A program made the translations under genes and the position numbers. Positions 1 through 5,289 of a DNA stretch of 5,742 nucleotides are shown here, piece by piece. The notes under the pieces are model-generated. The model ran no database searches and was not told the origin of the DNA. It saw only the letters and a program-made list of their open reading frames with translations. Each line of letters opens with the position of its first letter. The stretch's first letter is position 1. Source of the DNA: Ruminococcus sp. (lineage in GTDB: Bacteria > Bacillota > Clostridia > Oscillospirales > Ruminococcaceae); the NCBI GenBank assembly GCA_019417865.1, contig DYCW01000316.1, positions 1 to 5,742 on the forward strand, in the 5' to 3' direction.

Positions 1-527
1 GAATAATTAGAATCTGCGTTGCAAAAAGCATCTTGTTCCGTTATGTATTCTTGTAAGGATTTCACCCCATCTGCGGAAACAGTATAAATTGTATTCGTAT
101 AATTTGTGTACATAGCGTTGTCAAATATATAATACCGTGTTGTCGTTGCACCCATTCCAATCAAATTAGGCGTGATAAACGATGTACCATCCGCATTGTT
201 GATTTTCAACTGATAGTTTGATGTAGTGTTTGCGTACACCTCAATAGTAGGGGAAACACCGTCTATACCGTCTTTTCCATCTATTCCATTTGTACCAGCT
301 GTACCTGTGTCACCTTTATCACCTTTTTCACCTTGCAAACCCTGTTCTCCCGTATCTCCCTTTTCTCCTTTTGTCTGCCCAGCATTGATGATTGATCCAT
401 CCGATAAAGTTACAATTAAATTTCCATCATCATCGATAGCACAATTTTGAACAGATACCGCAGTGCCACCAGAGCCACCACTATTCTTGATTTTCTTATT
501 CAAAATCGAATAAAGCAGTATATCCAT
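1..527 (-). CDS. Collagen-like phage structural (appendage/fiber) protein, 3' end outside window
   Basis: 175 codons are visible and the frame stays open at the left edge, so the C-terminus is missing. The ATG at 527 follows GAGGTGA (533-539) with a 5-base spacer, a strong ribosome-binding site. Seen in order: a short N-terminus (MDILLYSILNKKIK) with a Gly/Ser linker at residues 17-21; a small segment around residues 23-50 (DDDGNLIVTLSDGS) typical of phage collagen-like proteins; twelve uninterrupted Gly-X-Y triplets from Gly54 to Gly90; then a globular part opening with VSPTIEVY and containing ITPNLIG. Gly-X-Y stretches in phages form trimeric triple-helical stalks in tail or head fibers, so a virion surface or adhesion role is inferred. 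It follows the 51-residue gene by 14 bases and is probably co-transcribed with the portal. Whether it sits on head or tail cannot be decided from this window; the position beside the portal favours a head decoration. Confidence 0.85.
   Translation of the reverse strand, partial: MDILLYSILNKKIKNSGGSGGTAVSVQNCAIDDDGNLIVTLSDGSIINAGQTKGEKGDTGEQGLQGEKGDKGDTGTAGTNGIDGKDGIDGVSPTIEVYANTTSNYQLKINNADGTSFITPNLIGMGATTTRYYIFDNAMYTNYTNTIYTVSADGVKSLQEYITEQDAFCNADSNY
258..368 (-). repeat. Gly-X-Y collagen-like triplet repeat region
   Basis: This encodes residues 54-90 of the collagen-like protein. Glycine stands at every third position without interruption (GEKGDTGEQGLQGEKGD and onward). X/Y positions are rich in Glu, Lys, Asp and Thr, which gives charged triplets (EK, DK, DT) of the kind that stabilise bacterial and phage collagen helices lacking hydroxyproline. 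The DNA is a degenerate 9-base periodicity, so length change by slippage is possible. Confidence 0.85.
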
Positions 528-541
528 ATTGATCACCTCAC

Positions 542-697
542 TTACAATTTGTACCACTTATGCTGATACAAAATATATACATCCGATGTGTCAACCGCTA
601 AAAATGTAGAACCTTCTTCATAATCCGTTGACAATGAAGCAATTTCAGCTGCTAAGCCGATTATGTTCCACGCTACTGAAAAATTTAATTCTTTCAT
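542..697 (-). CDS. 51-residue phage protein, unknown function, possible virion accessory
   Basis: This small ORF is translationally coupled to the portal: its ATG (697-695) overlaps the portal TGA (696-694) as ATGA, and GGGAG just upstream, inside the portal 3' end, serves as ribosome-binding site. It ends with TAA at 542-544. The product begins MKELNFSVAWNIIGLAAEIA and ends GSTFLAVDTSDVYILYQHKWYKL-like, with a Gly-Ser-Thr-Phe / Asp-Thr-Ser-x-Val-Tyr / Trp-Tyr pattern. From memory, this pattern recurs in short phage proteins encoded near head or fiber genes; that memory is the only family evidence. There is no signal peptide or clear membrane segment. Its place between portal and collagen-like protein suggests a virion accessory or an adaptor for the fiber, but no function can be assigned. 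Confidence 0.75.
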   Translation of the reverse strand: MKELNFSVAWNIIGLAAEIASLSTDYEEGSTFLAVDTSDVYILYQHKWYKL

Positions 698-1914
698 TGT
701 TTTCTCCCTGTTGATTCTAGCTGGTATTCTTTTGCATAGTCCACATTCACATAATTTAATGACATCATACGAATGCCCGCCAATTCCGGCAGTGGACGCA
801 AACCAAATGCCACACGTTTTTCATTTTCATACAAAGAGCCACTTGCACCCAAAAGATTGACCATTTCAAGCGTTTGATCTGTACTCATAAAGATAAGATC
901 CTTTGTATAGAATTTAATCTCATTTCCAAATGACCGTTCTCGTGTTGTAAACAGTGCCCGTGTAAATGCCTGTGATAATTCTCTGCATAGCGGTTCTATC
1001 GTTTTCTGAAAGAAAGCATTATATTGTTCAAGTGTATAATCGCCTGTCAAAATACAATATGGAACTCCAAAATGGCGAAGGATCTTATCATCAATGAATT
1101 GCAGTGTTTCCGCATCCACCATCTGAATTTCTCGTTGTATCGGCTGAAACTCCGATCGAATATCAAGTGGTAAGAATCCGCTTTCTGAATTTTTTAACTT
1201 TTGCTCCAGTTCGTACATTGCCTTTTCCGTCTTTCCTTCGTCCATCATGGTATTAAACTTTACTACACCATTTACAGCACAAGAACTGACCATTGCTTTT
1301 GATAAATTGGTTAAAAGTTGGTGATTTAACTCCAATGTTTTCAACAATGCTTCGTTATCAGGCTGTCCGAATTCATTTCCACCCATGAATTCATTCACAC
1401 TATAATTTTTTCGGATATGGATTACATCCGAATAGTCAAGCGTTGTCTCATAATTGTTTGCAAATGTTAATTTCACATAAAGCTTTCCGGATTCATCCTG
1501 CAAAAAATCAACATTGGTCGGTGCAACCGGATATAGTCCGGTATAGAGCTTTTGAATGCTCCCGTTTTTATTTTGTATTGTATAATATGTAGGAATCACA
1601 AATGCATTATAATTAAAATACAGTTGCCAAATAATTTTTTCAATAAATTCCGTTGTGGTCATGATTTCATTTGGTGTGTTCAAAATGCTTTGAATGTTTC
1701 CAGAAACCGGAACAACATCGCATCCAAAGGTTTTGACATGTTGCGGAATCAGCTTTTTGCATTCTAATACAATACAAGAAATACACTGCTGTACCACATC
1801 ACTTGCATAAATATCATGTCCAAACTGTGAGTAAATGGGAGTAAATCCGTTTAACATATCTGCATATTTTGTTTTTGTCTTCGGCTTTCGTTTCAGTTTA
1901 TCCAGCCATCCCAA
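694..1914 (-). CDS. Phage portal protein, HK97-type
   Basis: This encodes the dodecameric ring at one capsid vertex through which TerL pumps DNA and to which the neck attaches. The 406-residue product matches the HK97/phage_portal family in length and layout: a basic start (MGWLDKLKRKPK), an N-terminal region with IYASDVVQQCISCIVLECKK, a central part with QLYFNYNAFVIP and DVIHIRKNYSVNEF, and a C-terminal helical part with FIDDKILRHFGVPYCILTGDYT followed by LEMVNLLGASGSLYENEKR and the LRPLPEL motif. The frame opens upstream at a GTG (1923), but that GTG lies inside the ribosome-binding site AAAGGCGGTGA (1920-1930). The TTG at 1914 has a 5-base spacer and gives the usual portal N-terminus, so it was chosen. 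The gene follows TerL by about 20 bases and overlaps the next small gene by 4, as in a single late transcript. Confidence 0.93.
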   Translation of the reverse strand: MGWLDKLKRKPKTKTKYADMLNGFTPIYSQFGHDIYASDVVQQCISCIVLECKKLIPQHVKTFGCDVVPVSGNIQSILNTPNEIMTTTEFIEKIIWQLYFNYNAFVIPTYYTIQNKNGSIQKLYTGLYPVAPTNVDFLQDESGKLYVKLTFANNYETTLDYSDVIHIRKNYSVNEFMGGNEFGQPDNEALLKTLELNHQLLTNLSKAMVSSCAVNGVVKFNTMMDEGKTEKAMYELEQKLKNSESGFLPLDIRSEFQPIQREIQMVDAETLQFIDDKILRHFGVPYCILTGDYTLEQYNAFFQKTIEPLCRELSQAFTRALFTTRERSFGNEIKFYTKDLIFMSTDQTLEMVNLLGASGSLYENEKRVAFGLRPLPELAGIRMMSLNYVNVDYAKEYQLESTGRKQ

Positions 1915-1919
1915 AAGAA

Positions 1920-1930
1920 TCACCGCCTTT
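1920..1930 (-). promoter_or_regulatory. Ribosome-binding site that sets the portal start
   Basis: AAAGGCGGTGA on the minus strand matches the anti-SD complement AAAGGAGGTGA at all but one base. It is 5 bases ahead of TTG 1914. The in-frame GTG at 1923-1921 is part of this element, so it cannot be the start used with it. Confidence 0.75.
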
Positions 1931-1934
1931 CTTT

Positions 1935-3644
1935 TTATACTCCTACCATTTGCTTAAAATCTGTTCGATAACGTCTATACATTTCATAAAGAATAATTAA
2001 CGTAACTGTCCCATCAATTCTTTTTGACGATTCAATTTTCACACAAAGACACTGAGAATGATCATCAGTCTTGATTCCGGCATTTTTAAAGCACCATTGA
2101 TCCATTTCGTTTTTATTGTAGTTGATCAATTGATGCTTTAAATCTGCTTCACAAAGTCTTAAAGCATTTGATAGCGTTGGTGCATTCTGCAAAATCAGAA
2201 TCAAATCTTCGTTTTCCTTTGTCCAACCATATCGATCCATTCTGTTGATCCAATCTTTTGAAAATCGCTGGTCATACCCACATTTCCACAATTTTATGTT
2301 ATAATCTTTATAAAGCTCATAAAACCAATCAGCTACAACGGATAAATCTATATCATTTCCTTCTGTAATGGTCAAAAGTCCTTTTTTTGCCCATTCCTTA
2401 TAGCGTGCCCCAGCATTCCAGTCATCAGAATCTTCTAACTTTGATTCTGGTATAAAATACATCGTATGAATGTATTTGGTACTGTCGTTCGGTTTCATCA
2501 TCAAAATTTTAGCACACGTTAGGTCCGTAGTTTCAGCAAGATCAACCGCACCAATGCAAATACATCCACGGAAATCTTCTAAATCATAAACAGCTTCATA
2601 GTTGTAGTCCTCCAAATTCAACCATGTTTCAACAGCATTTTGCTTGATGTTGAAATCTTTCGACAAAACGAAAATACGGTCTGCTTTGGATTTCCTCGCA
2701 ACTTCCACTTGTTCTTCTAAATAATCCCACTTTTTGATCACACCAAGGGTTGGATTGCTCTTCACCCATGTTTTTTTATCCTGCCATACTTCATTTTCGG
2801 AATCTTGTGTATATAGCCATGGTAACAATCTTTGTCCACTTAAAGAATCATCCTCACCATTTATCACGGCACGGGCTTTTTTCAATTCATCATCAAGATA
2901 ACCGTCAATCACAAATCCTTCTGTAGTAATATTGATGAATTTCGGATTATCTTTCAAACTTTGAGACTGTTCAATGGATTTTCCTATGACATTTTCTTTC
3001 ATTTCGTGGGTTTCATCCACGATAGCAAAATCAATGTTGCGTCCTTCTTTATTTCTTGTCTTATCGGATAACTTGAAAATTTTTGAACCATTAACTTTAT
3101 TCAAAATGAATCGCTGATTTCGCTTTGTATCTTGATCATTTGGATCGATCAATTTTCGCATTGTGTCAATGGCGTCATATGTAATACTCGCTTGATTATC
3201 ATCGTTTGACGAACAAACAATATCAGACCCTTGATTTCCAATAATCAATTCCGATAATCCTAAAGCAGAACAGGTTTCACTTTTGGTATTTTTTCTGGCA
3301 ATTAGCAAAATCACCTTTTTAAATCGGTCAAAAGATGTTTTTGACATTTTAAAACTATAGACAGCTTCAATAAATGCTTTTTGCCATAACATAAGAACCA
3401 TGGGTTTGTTGTAATACGGAGATTTTGTCAGTCGTACACAACGCTCCATAAAGTCGATTCTCAACAACGCATCATTTGTATCATAGTAAAATGCGTCATT
3501 TAAGAAATCTTCCTTTAGATTTTGTAATTCCTGCCACAATTCCTGTCCGACTATGATTTCGCCAGTCTCAATCCTTGCACGATATTCCAGCAAAAAACTA
3601 TTATCCGGTGTCCATATCTTCTTTTCCTTTATCAGCATACACAT
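1935..3644 (-). CDS. terL: Phage terminase large subunit (packaging ATPase and nuclease)
   Basis: TerL is the motor that cuts concatemeric phage DNA and drives it into the prohead through the portal. Numbering from ATG 3644 (569 residues): the conserved N-terminal segment NSFLLEYRARIETGEIIVG; an adenine-side segment LMLWQKAFIEAVYSF; a Walker A-like loop ARKNTKSE at 116-123; Walker B FAIVDET with Asp210/Glu211; a coupling motif NITTEGF near 238; then an RNase H-like nuclease with AVDLAETTD (Asp368), CGYDQRFSKDW (Asp458) and IDGTVTLI (Asp544). This order is that of the Terminase_1/HK97-like family and the protein looks complete. The Walker A has Thr where the family usually has Gly (RKNGKS). 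The start is uncertain: the frame opens at GTG 3728 inside the preceding gene, but homology-like sequence only begins near 3610. ATG 3644 or ATG 3638 are the sensible in-frame choices, and neither has a close ribosome-binding site. Confidence 0.95.
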   Translation of the reverse strand: MCMLIKEKKIWTPDNSFLLEYRARIETGEIIVGQELWQELQNLKEDFLNDAFYYDTNDALLRIDFMERCVRLTKSPYYNKPMVLMLWQKAFIEAVYSFKMSKTSFDRFKKVILLIARKNTKSETCSALGLSELIIGNQGSDIVCSSNDDNQASITYDAIDTMRKLIDPNDQDTKRNQRFILNKVNGSKIFKLSDKTRNKEGRNIDFAIVDETHEMKENVIGKSIEQSQSLKDNPKFINITTEGFVIDGYLDDELKKARAVINGEDDSLSGQRLLPWLYTQDSENEVWQDKKTWVKSNPTLGVIKKWDYLEEQVEVARKSKADRIFVLSKDFNIKQNAVETWLNLEDYNYEAVYDLEDFRGCICIGAVDLAETTDLTCAKILMMKPNDSTKYIHTMYFIPESKLEDSDDWNAGARYKEWAKKGLLTITEGNDIDLSVVADWFYELYKDYNIKLWKCGYDQRFSKDWINRMDRYGWTKENEDLILILQNAPTLSNALRLCEADLKHQLINYNKNEMDQWCFKNAGIKTDDHSQCLCVKIESSKRIDGTVTLIILYEMYRRYRTDFKQMVGV

Positions 3645-3667
3645 TCGCTTGCATCTGCAATCTGATT

Positions 3668-3677
3668 CCTTTCCTCT
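3668..3677 (-). promoter_or_regulatory. Ribosome-binding site aimed at an out-of-frame start ahead of terL
   Basis: AGAGGAAAGG stands just after the P27-type TerS stop. With a 7-base spacer it points to TTG 3660 (or ATG 3654), which opens a 19-codon frame ending with TAA at 3601-3603. The terL ATGs at 3644 and 3638 are 23 and 29 bases away and in another frame. Either the short frame is translated and couples to terL, or the terL 5' end carries an indel. The element itself is clear; its use is not. Confidence 0.45.
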
Positions 3678-3682
3678 TTTTA

Positions 3683-4003
3683 TTATCCTTGTAATCCTGC
3701 TGCAAGTTCCAGTCTGGATTCTACCCACTCACGAAGCGGGCTTGTATCTTGTTCATTTTCCGTACCGATCGATCTTGCGACAACCTTTACAACATTGATA
3801 TATTGTTGTAAAAATTCCTTATATAGCTTTGCAGCTGGTGTTGCTCTTTGCTGCATAGTATTTTCCGGATTAACTTTGATCATAGGCAGCTTTTCAAGAG
3901 CTTCTAACTGATTTTCAAGGTAGATCATCTTATCAATCAATGGTAAAATAGTCAATTGATTTGAACCTTCGACAAGTTTCAGCAATTCTTCTTTCCTTTC
4001 CAA
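3683..4003 (-). CDS. terS: Phage terminase small subunit, P27 family
   Basis: P27-family small subunits bind phage DNA at the packaging start site and guide TerL. Seen: an N-terminal helix-rich part (LIDKMIYLENQLEALEKLP), the hallmark block VNPENTMQQRATPAAKLYKEF and then LQQYINVVKVVARSIG, and a C-terminal SPLREWVESR. That block order, and direct placement before terL, fit the family well. The frame opens at GTG 4054, but no ribosome-binding site precedes it and the extra residues are not family-like. TTG 4003 (10 bases after GGAAAGGG, about 106 residues) gives a family-like N-terminus. TTG 3985, 8 bases after AAAGGA, is the main alternative, and GTG 4012 is also possible. The stop is at 3683-3685. 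It is the second small-subunit-like gene in this window; being next to terL, it is the likelier functional partner. Confidence 0.87.
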   Translation of the reverse strand: MERKEELLKLVEGSNQLTILPLIDKMIYLENQLEALEKLPMIKVNPENTMQQRATPAAKLYKEFLQQYINVVKVVARSIGTENEQDTSPLREWVESRLELAAGLQG

Positions 4004-4054
4004 CCTTTTCACGCCCTTTCCAAAATTCAAAATCCGAAAATCTGATTTTTTCAC

Positions 4055-4135
4055 TTTCTGCGAAAATCATGCCCCCTCCAACAGTTACCCCCTGCAAGCT
4101 TTTTTTTTGCAAGATGGGGGGAAGATCAGAAACCG
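4055..4135 (-). other. GC-rich symmetric gap between HNH and TerS; candidate cos/packaging site
   Basis: This is the largest gap inside the packaging cluster and stands out in AT-rich DNA. It has CCCCC at 4072-4076 and 4088-4092 and GGGGGG at 4116-4121. The first two form an imperfect direct repeat 16 bases apart (CCCCCTCCAAC and CCCCCTGCAAG). CCCCCTGCAA (4088-4097) also pairs with TTGCA (4107-4111) and GGGGG (4116-4120) as a dyad with a 4-base bulge and a T-rich 9-base loop. cos sites of HK97-like phages with HNH genes commonly lie at this place, and cohesive ends are often GC-rich, so a cos or TerS-binding site is inferred. An RNA hairpin affecting TerS translation is the alternative. It does not resemble a normal terminator, as no T-run follows the stem. 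Confidence 0.4.
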
Positions 4136-4810
4136 TCACAAAAATTTTTCCCACCAGTCGAAAATATATTTTTCCCACTCTGCAACATCTCTGCCATCCT
4201 CAACTTCTTGTAATCGCCTTAAGCATTCTTCTTTGCTAGTATCTACAAATATTTCTCTTGCATTTAAACTCTTTATAATCCGTTCCCGTTCGCTGCTCAG
4301 CGGATACCCACCGATTACCCACGCATTCAGCCATTTACCCTGCCGCATTCGCACCATATCCAACATATAATCTCGTATACTGAATACACAAGATTTTAAG
4401 CGATTAGGCTTACTGTATCTATTGCATCCACTCACACACTGCCAGATATTATCCATATCAAGGATAAAATCACCAACATTCATATTCTCTTTTACGAATG
4501 TGTTTTTTCCTGAAAGCGGACTACCATATACAAGAAATACCTGTCTATTTGAATGTCCTAACTTATTGTGTATTTTATTATGACATCTATGATGTACCAA
4601 CATGATATTATCTGGATTTAATGCAATGTTTGCATCATTCACATTATGCTCATCCAATTCTATCACATGGTGTCCAATGCAATCATATTTGTACACAATT
4701 GGTTTTCCGCAGTGTTCACAAATAAGTTGACCTTGTTCATTCACTCTTTCCATGCGAATGACTGCCATAAGCTTAATCCAATCTTTTGATTGATAAAAGT
4801 TACCATTCAT
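4136..4810 (-). CDS. HNH endonuclease fused to a P-loop kinase-like domain
   Basis: The 224-residue protein has two parts. Residues 1-85 are an HNH nuclease: CEHC (Cys31, Cys34), His47-His48 in IGHHVIEL, Asn68 in NPDNIM, and HHRCHNKIH (Cys76, His77, His81). This is a zinc-supported beta-beta-alpha metal fold that nicks or cuts DNA. From residue 91 a nucleotide-binding domain follows: VFLVYGSPLSGKNT (P-loop, Gly96 to Thr104), FILDMDNIW (Asp118, Asp120, Walker B-like), AWVIGGYP, and a C-terminal EWEKYIFDWW helix. The layout resembles small P-loop kinases of the polynucleotide-kinase type, though the substrate is unknown. HNH proteins beside terminases are known in HK97-like phages to help the cos cleavage step. 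The start ATG (4810-4808) overlaps the end of the upstream TerS-like gene by 11 bases, with only a weak AAGGGA 10 bases ahead, which suggests coupled translation. The P-loop has Asn103 where Ser/Thr is expected. Confidence 0.9.
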   Translation of the reverse strand: MNGNFYQSKDWIKLMAVIRMERVNEQGQLICEHCGKPIVYKYDCIGHHVIELDEHNVNDANIALNPDNIMLVHHRCHNKIHNKLGHSNRQVFLVYGSPLSGKNTFVKENMNVGDFILDMDNIWQCVSGCNRYSKPNRLKSCVFSIRDYMLDMVRMRQGKWLNAWVIGGYPLSSERERIIKSLNAREIFVDTSKEECLRRLQEVEDGRDVAEWEKYIFDWWEKFL

Positions 4811-5141
4811 TATTAAACATTCCCTTGCACTTTGCCAGCAACTCTGATGCTCTCAGTCGATTCTTTGTCGGCTCTTCTGTATCATTCATAGTATCAGTCC
4901 AAAAGCCTTGTATTTCTGTAGCCGTGGCAACATGCTTCTTTGGATCATTTTCCATCAAGCTATTCAGGTACTTGATATACTCTTGTACTTCTGGACGTGC
5001 AACTAATTTATGGGCATTACCTCTCGCATACTTCTTTGAATATCCAGCCATAATGACGGATTTCTCAGCGTTTCCGGCACATTCCCCACAATAATAACTT
5101 GCAACTAATTTGTATTGTGGTTTTATATCTGGTTCTTGCAT
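4800..5141 (-). CDS. Terminase small subunit-like DNA-binding protein (Terminase_2 type)
   Basis: The product has 113 residues. The start ATG (5141) is preceded by AGGTGA with a 7-base spacer, so it is well supported. Residues 12-60 carry the Terminase_2 (XtmA-like) pattern: an aromatic/Cys helix, NAEKSVIMAGYSKKYARGNAHKL in two pieces of a helix-turn-helix, and RPEVQEYIKYL. Residues 70-110 (ATATEIQGFWTDTMND, then NRLRASELLAKCKGMF) match the C-terminal part of the same family. It would bind the packaging site or its surroundings. It is the first gene of the late cluster, right after the candidate promoter, and overlaps the HNH gene by 11 bases. The odd point is that a second small subunit of another family (P27) lies between the HNH gene and terL. 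This one may therefore be a regulator, a cos-binding helper or a remnant that still reads intact. Confidence 0.85.
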   Translation of the reverse strand: MQEPDIKPQYKLVASYYCGECAGNAEKSVIMAGYSKKYARGNAHKLVARPEVQEYIKYLNSLMENDPKKHVATATEIQGFWTDTMNDTEEPTKNRLRASELLAKCKGMFNNEW

Positions 5142-5189
5142 ATTTCTTTCACCTATTTTCTCCTATCCACATCCTTCCACATACATTTC

Positions 5190-5222
5190 GTTCATTGATT
5201 ATATTATAAATTATGAATGAAC
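5190..5222 (-). promoter_or_regulatory. Perfect 7-bp inverted repeat around the late -10 boxes; possible operator
   Basis: GTTCATT at 5190-5196 and AATGAAC at 5216-5222 are exact reverse complements separated by 19 bases. Both TATAAT boxes lie inside. The spacing puts arm centres about 26 bases apart, roughly 2.5 helical turns, so a dimer would contact nearly opposite faces or loop the DNA. A regulator site is inferred. The arms are short in AT-rich DNA, so chance is possible. Confidence 0.4.
5198..5208 (-). promoter_or_regulatory. Candidate late promoter -10 region (two overlapping TATAAT)
   Basis: Reading the minus strand, TATAAT occurs at 5208-5203 and again at 5203-5198. They sit about 60 bases ahead of the TerS-like start and just after the terminator of the upstream unit. 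No good -35 box exists: 17 bases upstream of the first box is AACACA (5231-5226), with three matches to TTGACA. A strong -10 with a poor -35 suits an activator-dependent late promoter. The 5142-5245 interval otherwise holds no gene. Confidence 0.5.
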
Positions 5223-5245
5223 CGTTGTGTTACCCTTTTTTCAGG

Positions 5246-5281
5246 AAAAAAATAGAAAGTCCTCATTACTGAAGACCTTCT
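5246..5281 (-). terminator. Intrinsic terminator after the regulator gene
   Basis: In minus-strand RNA, AGAAGGUCUUC (5281-5271) pairs over 11 positions with GAGGACUUUCU (5264-5254), with two G-U wobbles and a 6-base loop. One A and then seven U (5252-5246) follow directly. It begins 9 bases after the TAA of the 106-residue gene. It ends the upstream unit and separates it from the packaging cluster. There is no matching T-run on the plus-strand side, so it acts one way. Confidence 0.85.
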
Positions 5282-5289
5282 ACACTCAA

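Noticed and set aside
258..368. Short-period repeat considered as a CRISPR-like array
   Set aside because: The 9-base periodicity is explained by Gly-X-Y codons in frame, and there are no constant repeats with unique spacers.
226..450. Plus-strand frame with Pro/Ser-rich repeats
   Set aside because: It is the antisense of the Gly-X-Y region (GGN codons read back as CCN-rich) and has no ribosome-binding site.
663..860. Plus-strand 65-codon frame
   Set aside because: It lies opposite the portal end and the 51-residue gene. It has no family resemblance and no start signal, and all firm genes are on the other strand.
3553..3798. Plus-strand 81-codon hydrophobic frame
   Set aside because: It is antisense to the TerS-TerL junction, and its apparent hydrophobicity comes from complementing Lys/Glu-rich coding sequence.
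4088..4121. T8-9 run beside a GC-rich dyad, as an intrinsic terminator
   Set aside because: The T-run is in the loop of the dyad rather than after the stem, and on the minus strand it reads as A. Termination here would also cut TerS from its operon.
3933..4178. Minus-strand 81-codon frame spanning the HNH end, the gap and the TerS start
   Set aside because: It overlaps two better supported genes in another frame, lacks a ribosome-binding site, and its poly-Gly/Val stretch is just the C/G runs of the gap.
3961..4370. Two overlapping plus-strand frames of 87-92 codons
   Set aside because: They are shadows opposite TerS and the HNH gene with no start signal and no recognisable domain.
5162..5195. 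10-codon minus-strand frame (MNEMYVEGCG) in the leader before the TerS-like gene
   Set aside because: It has no ribosome-binding site, its ATG lies in the presumed operator arm near the transcription start, and the length is within chance.
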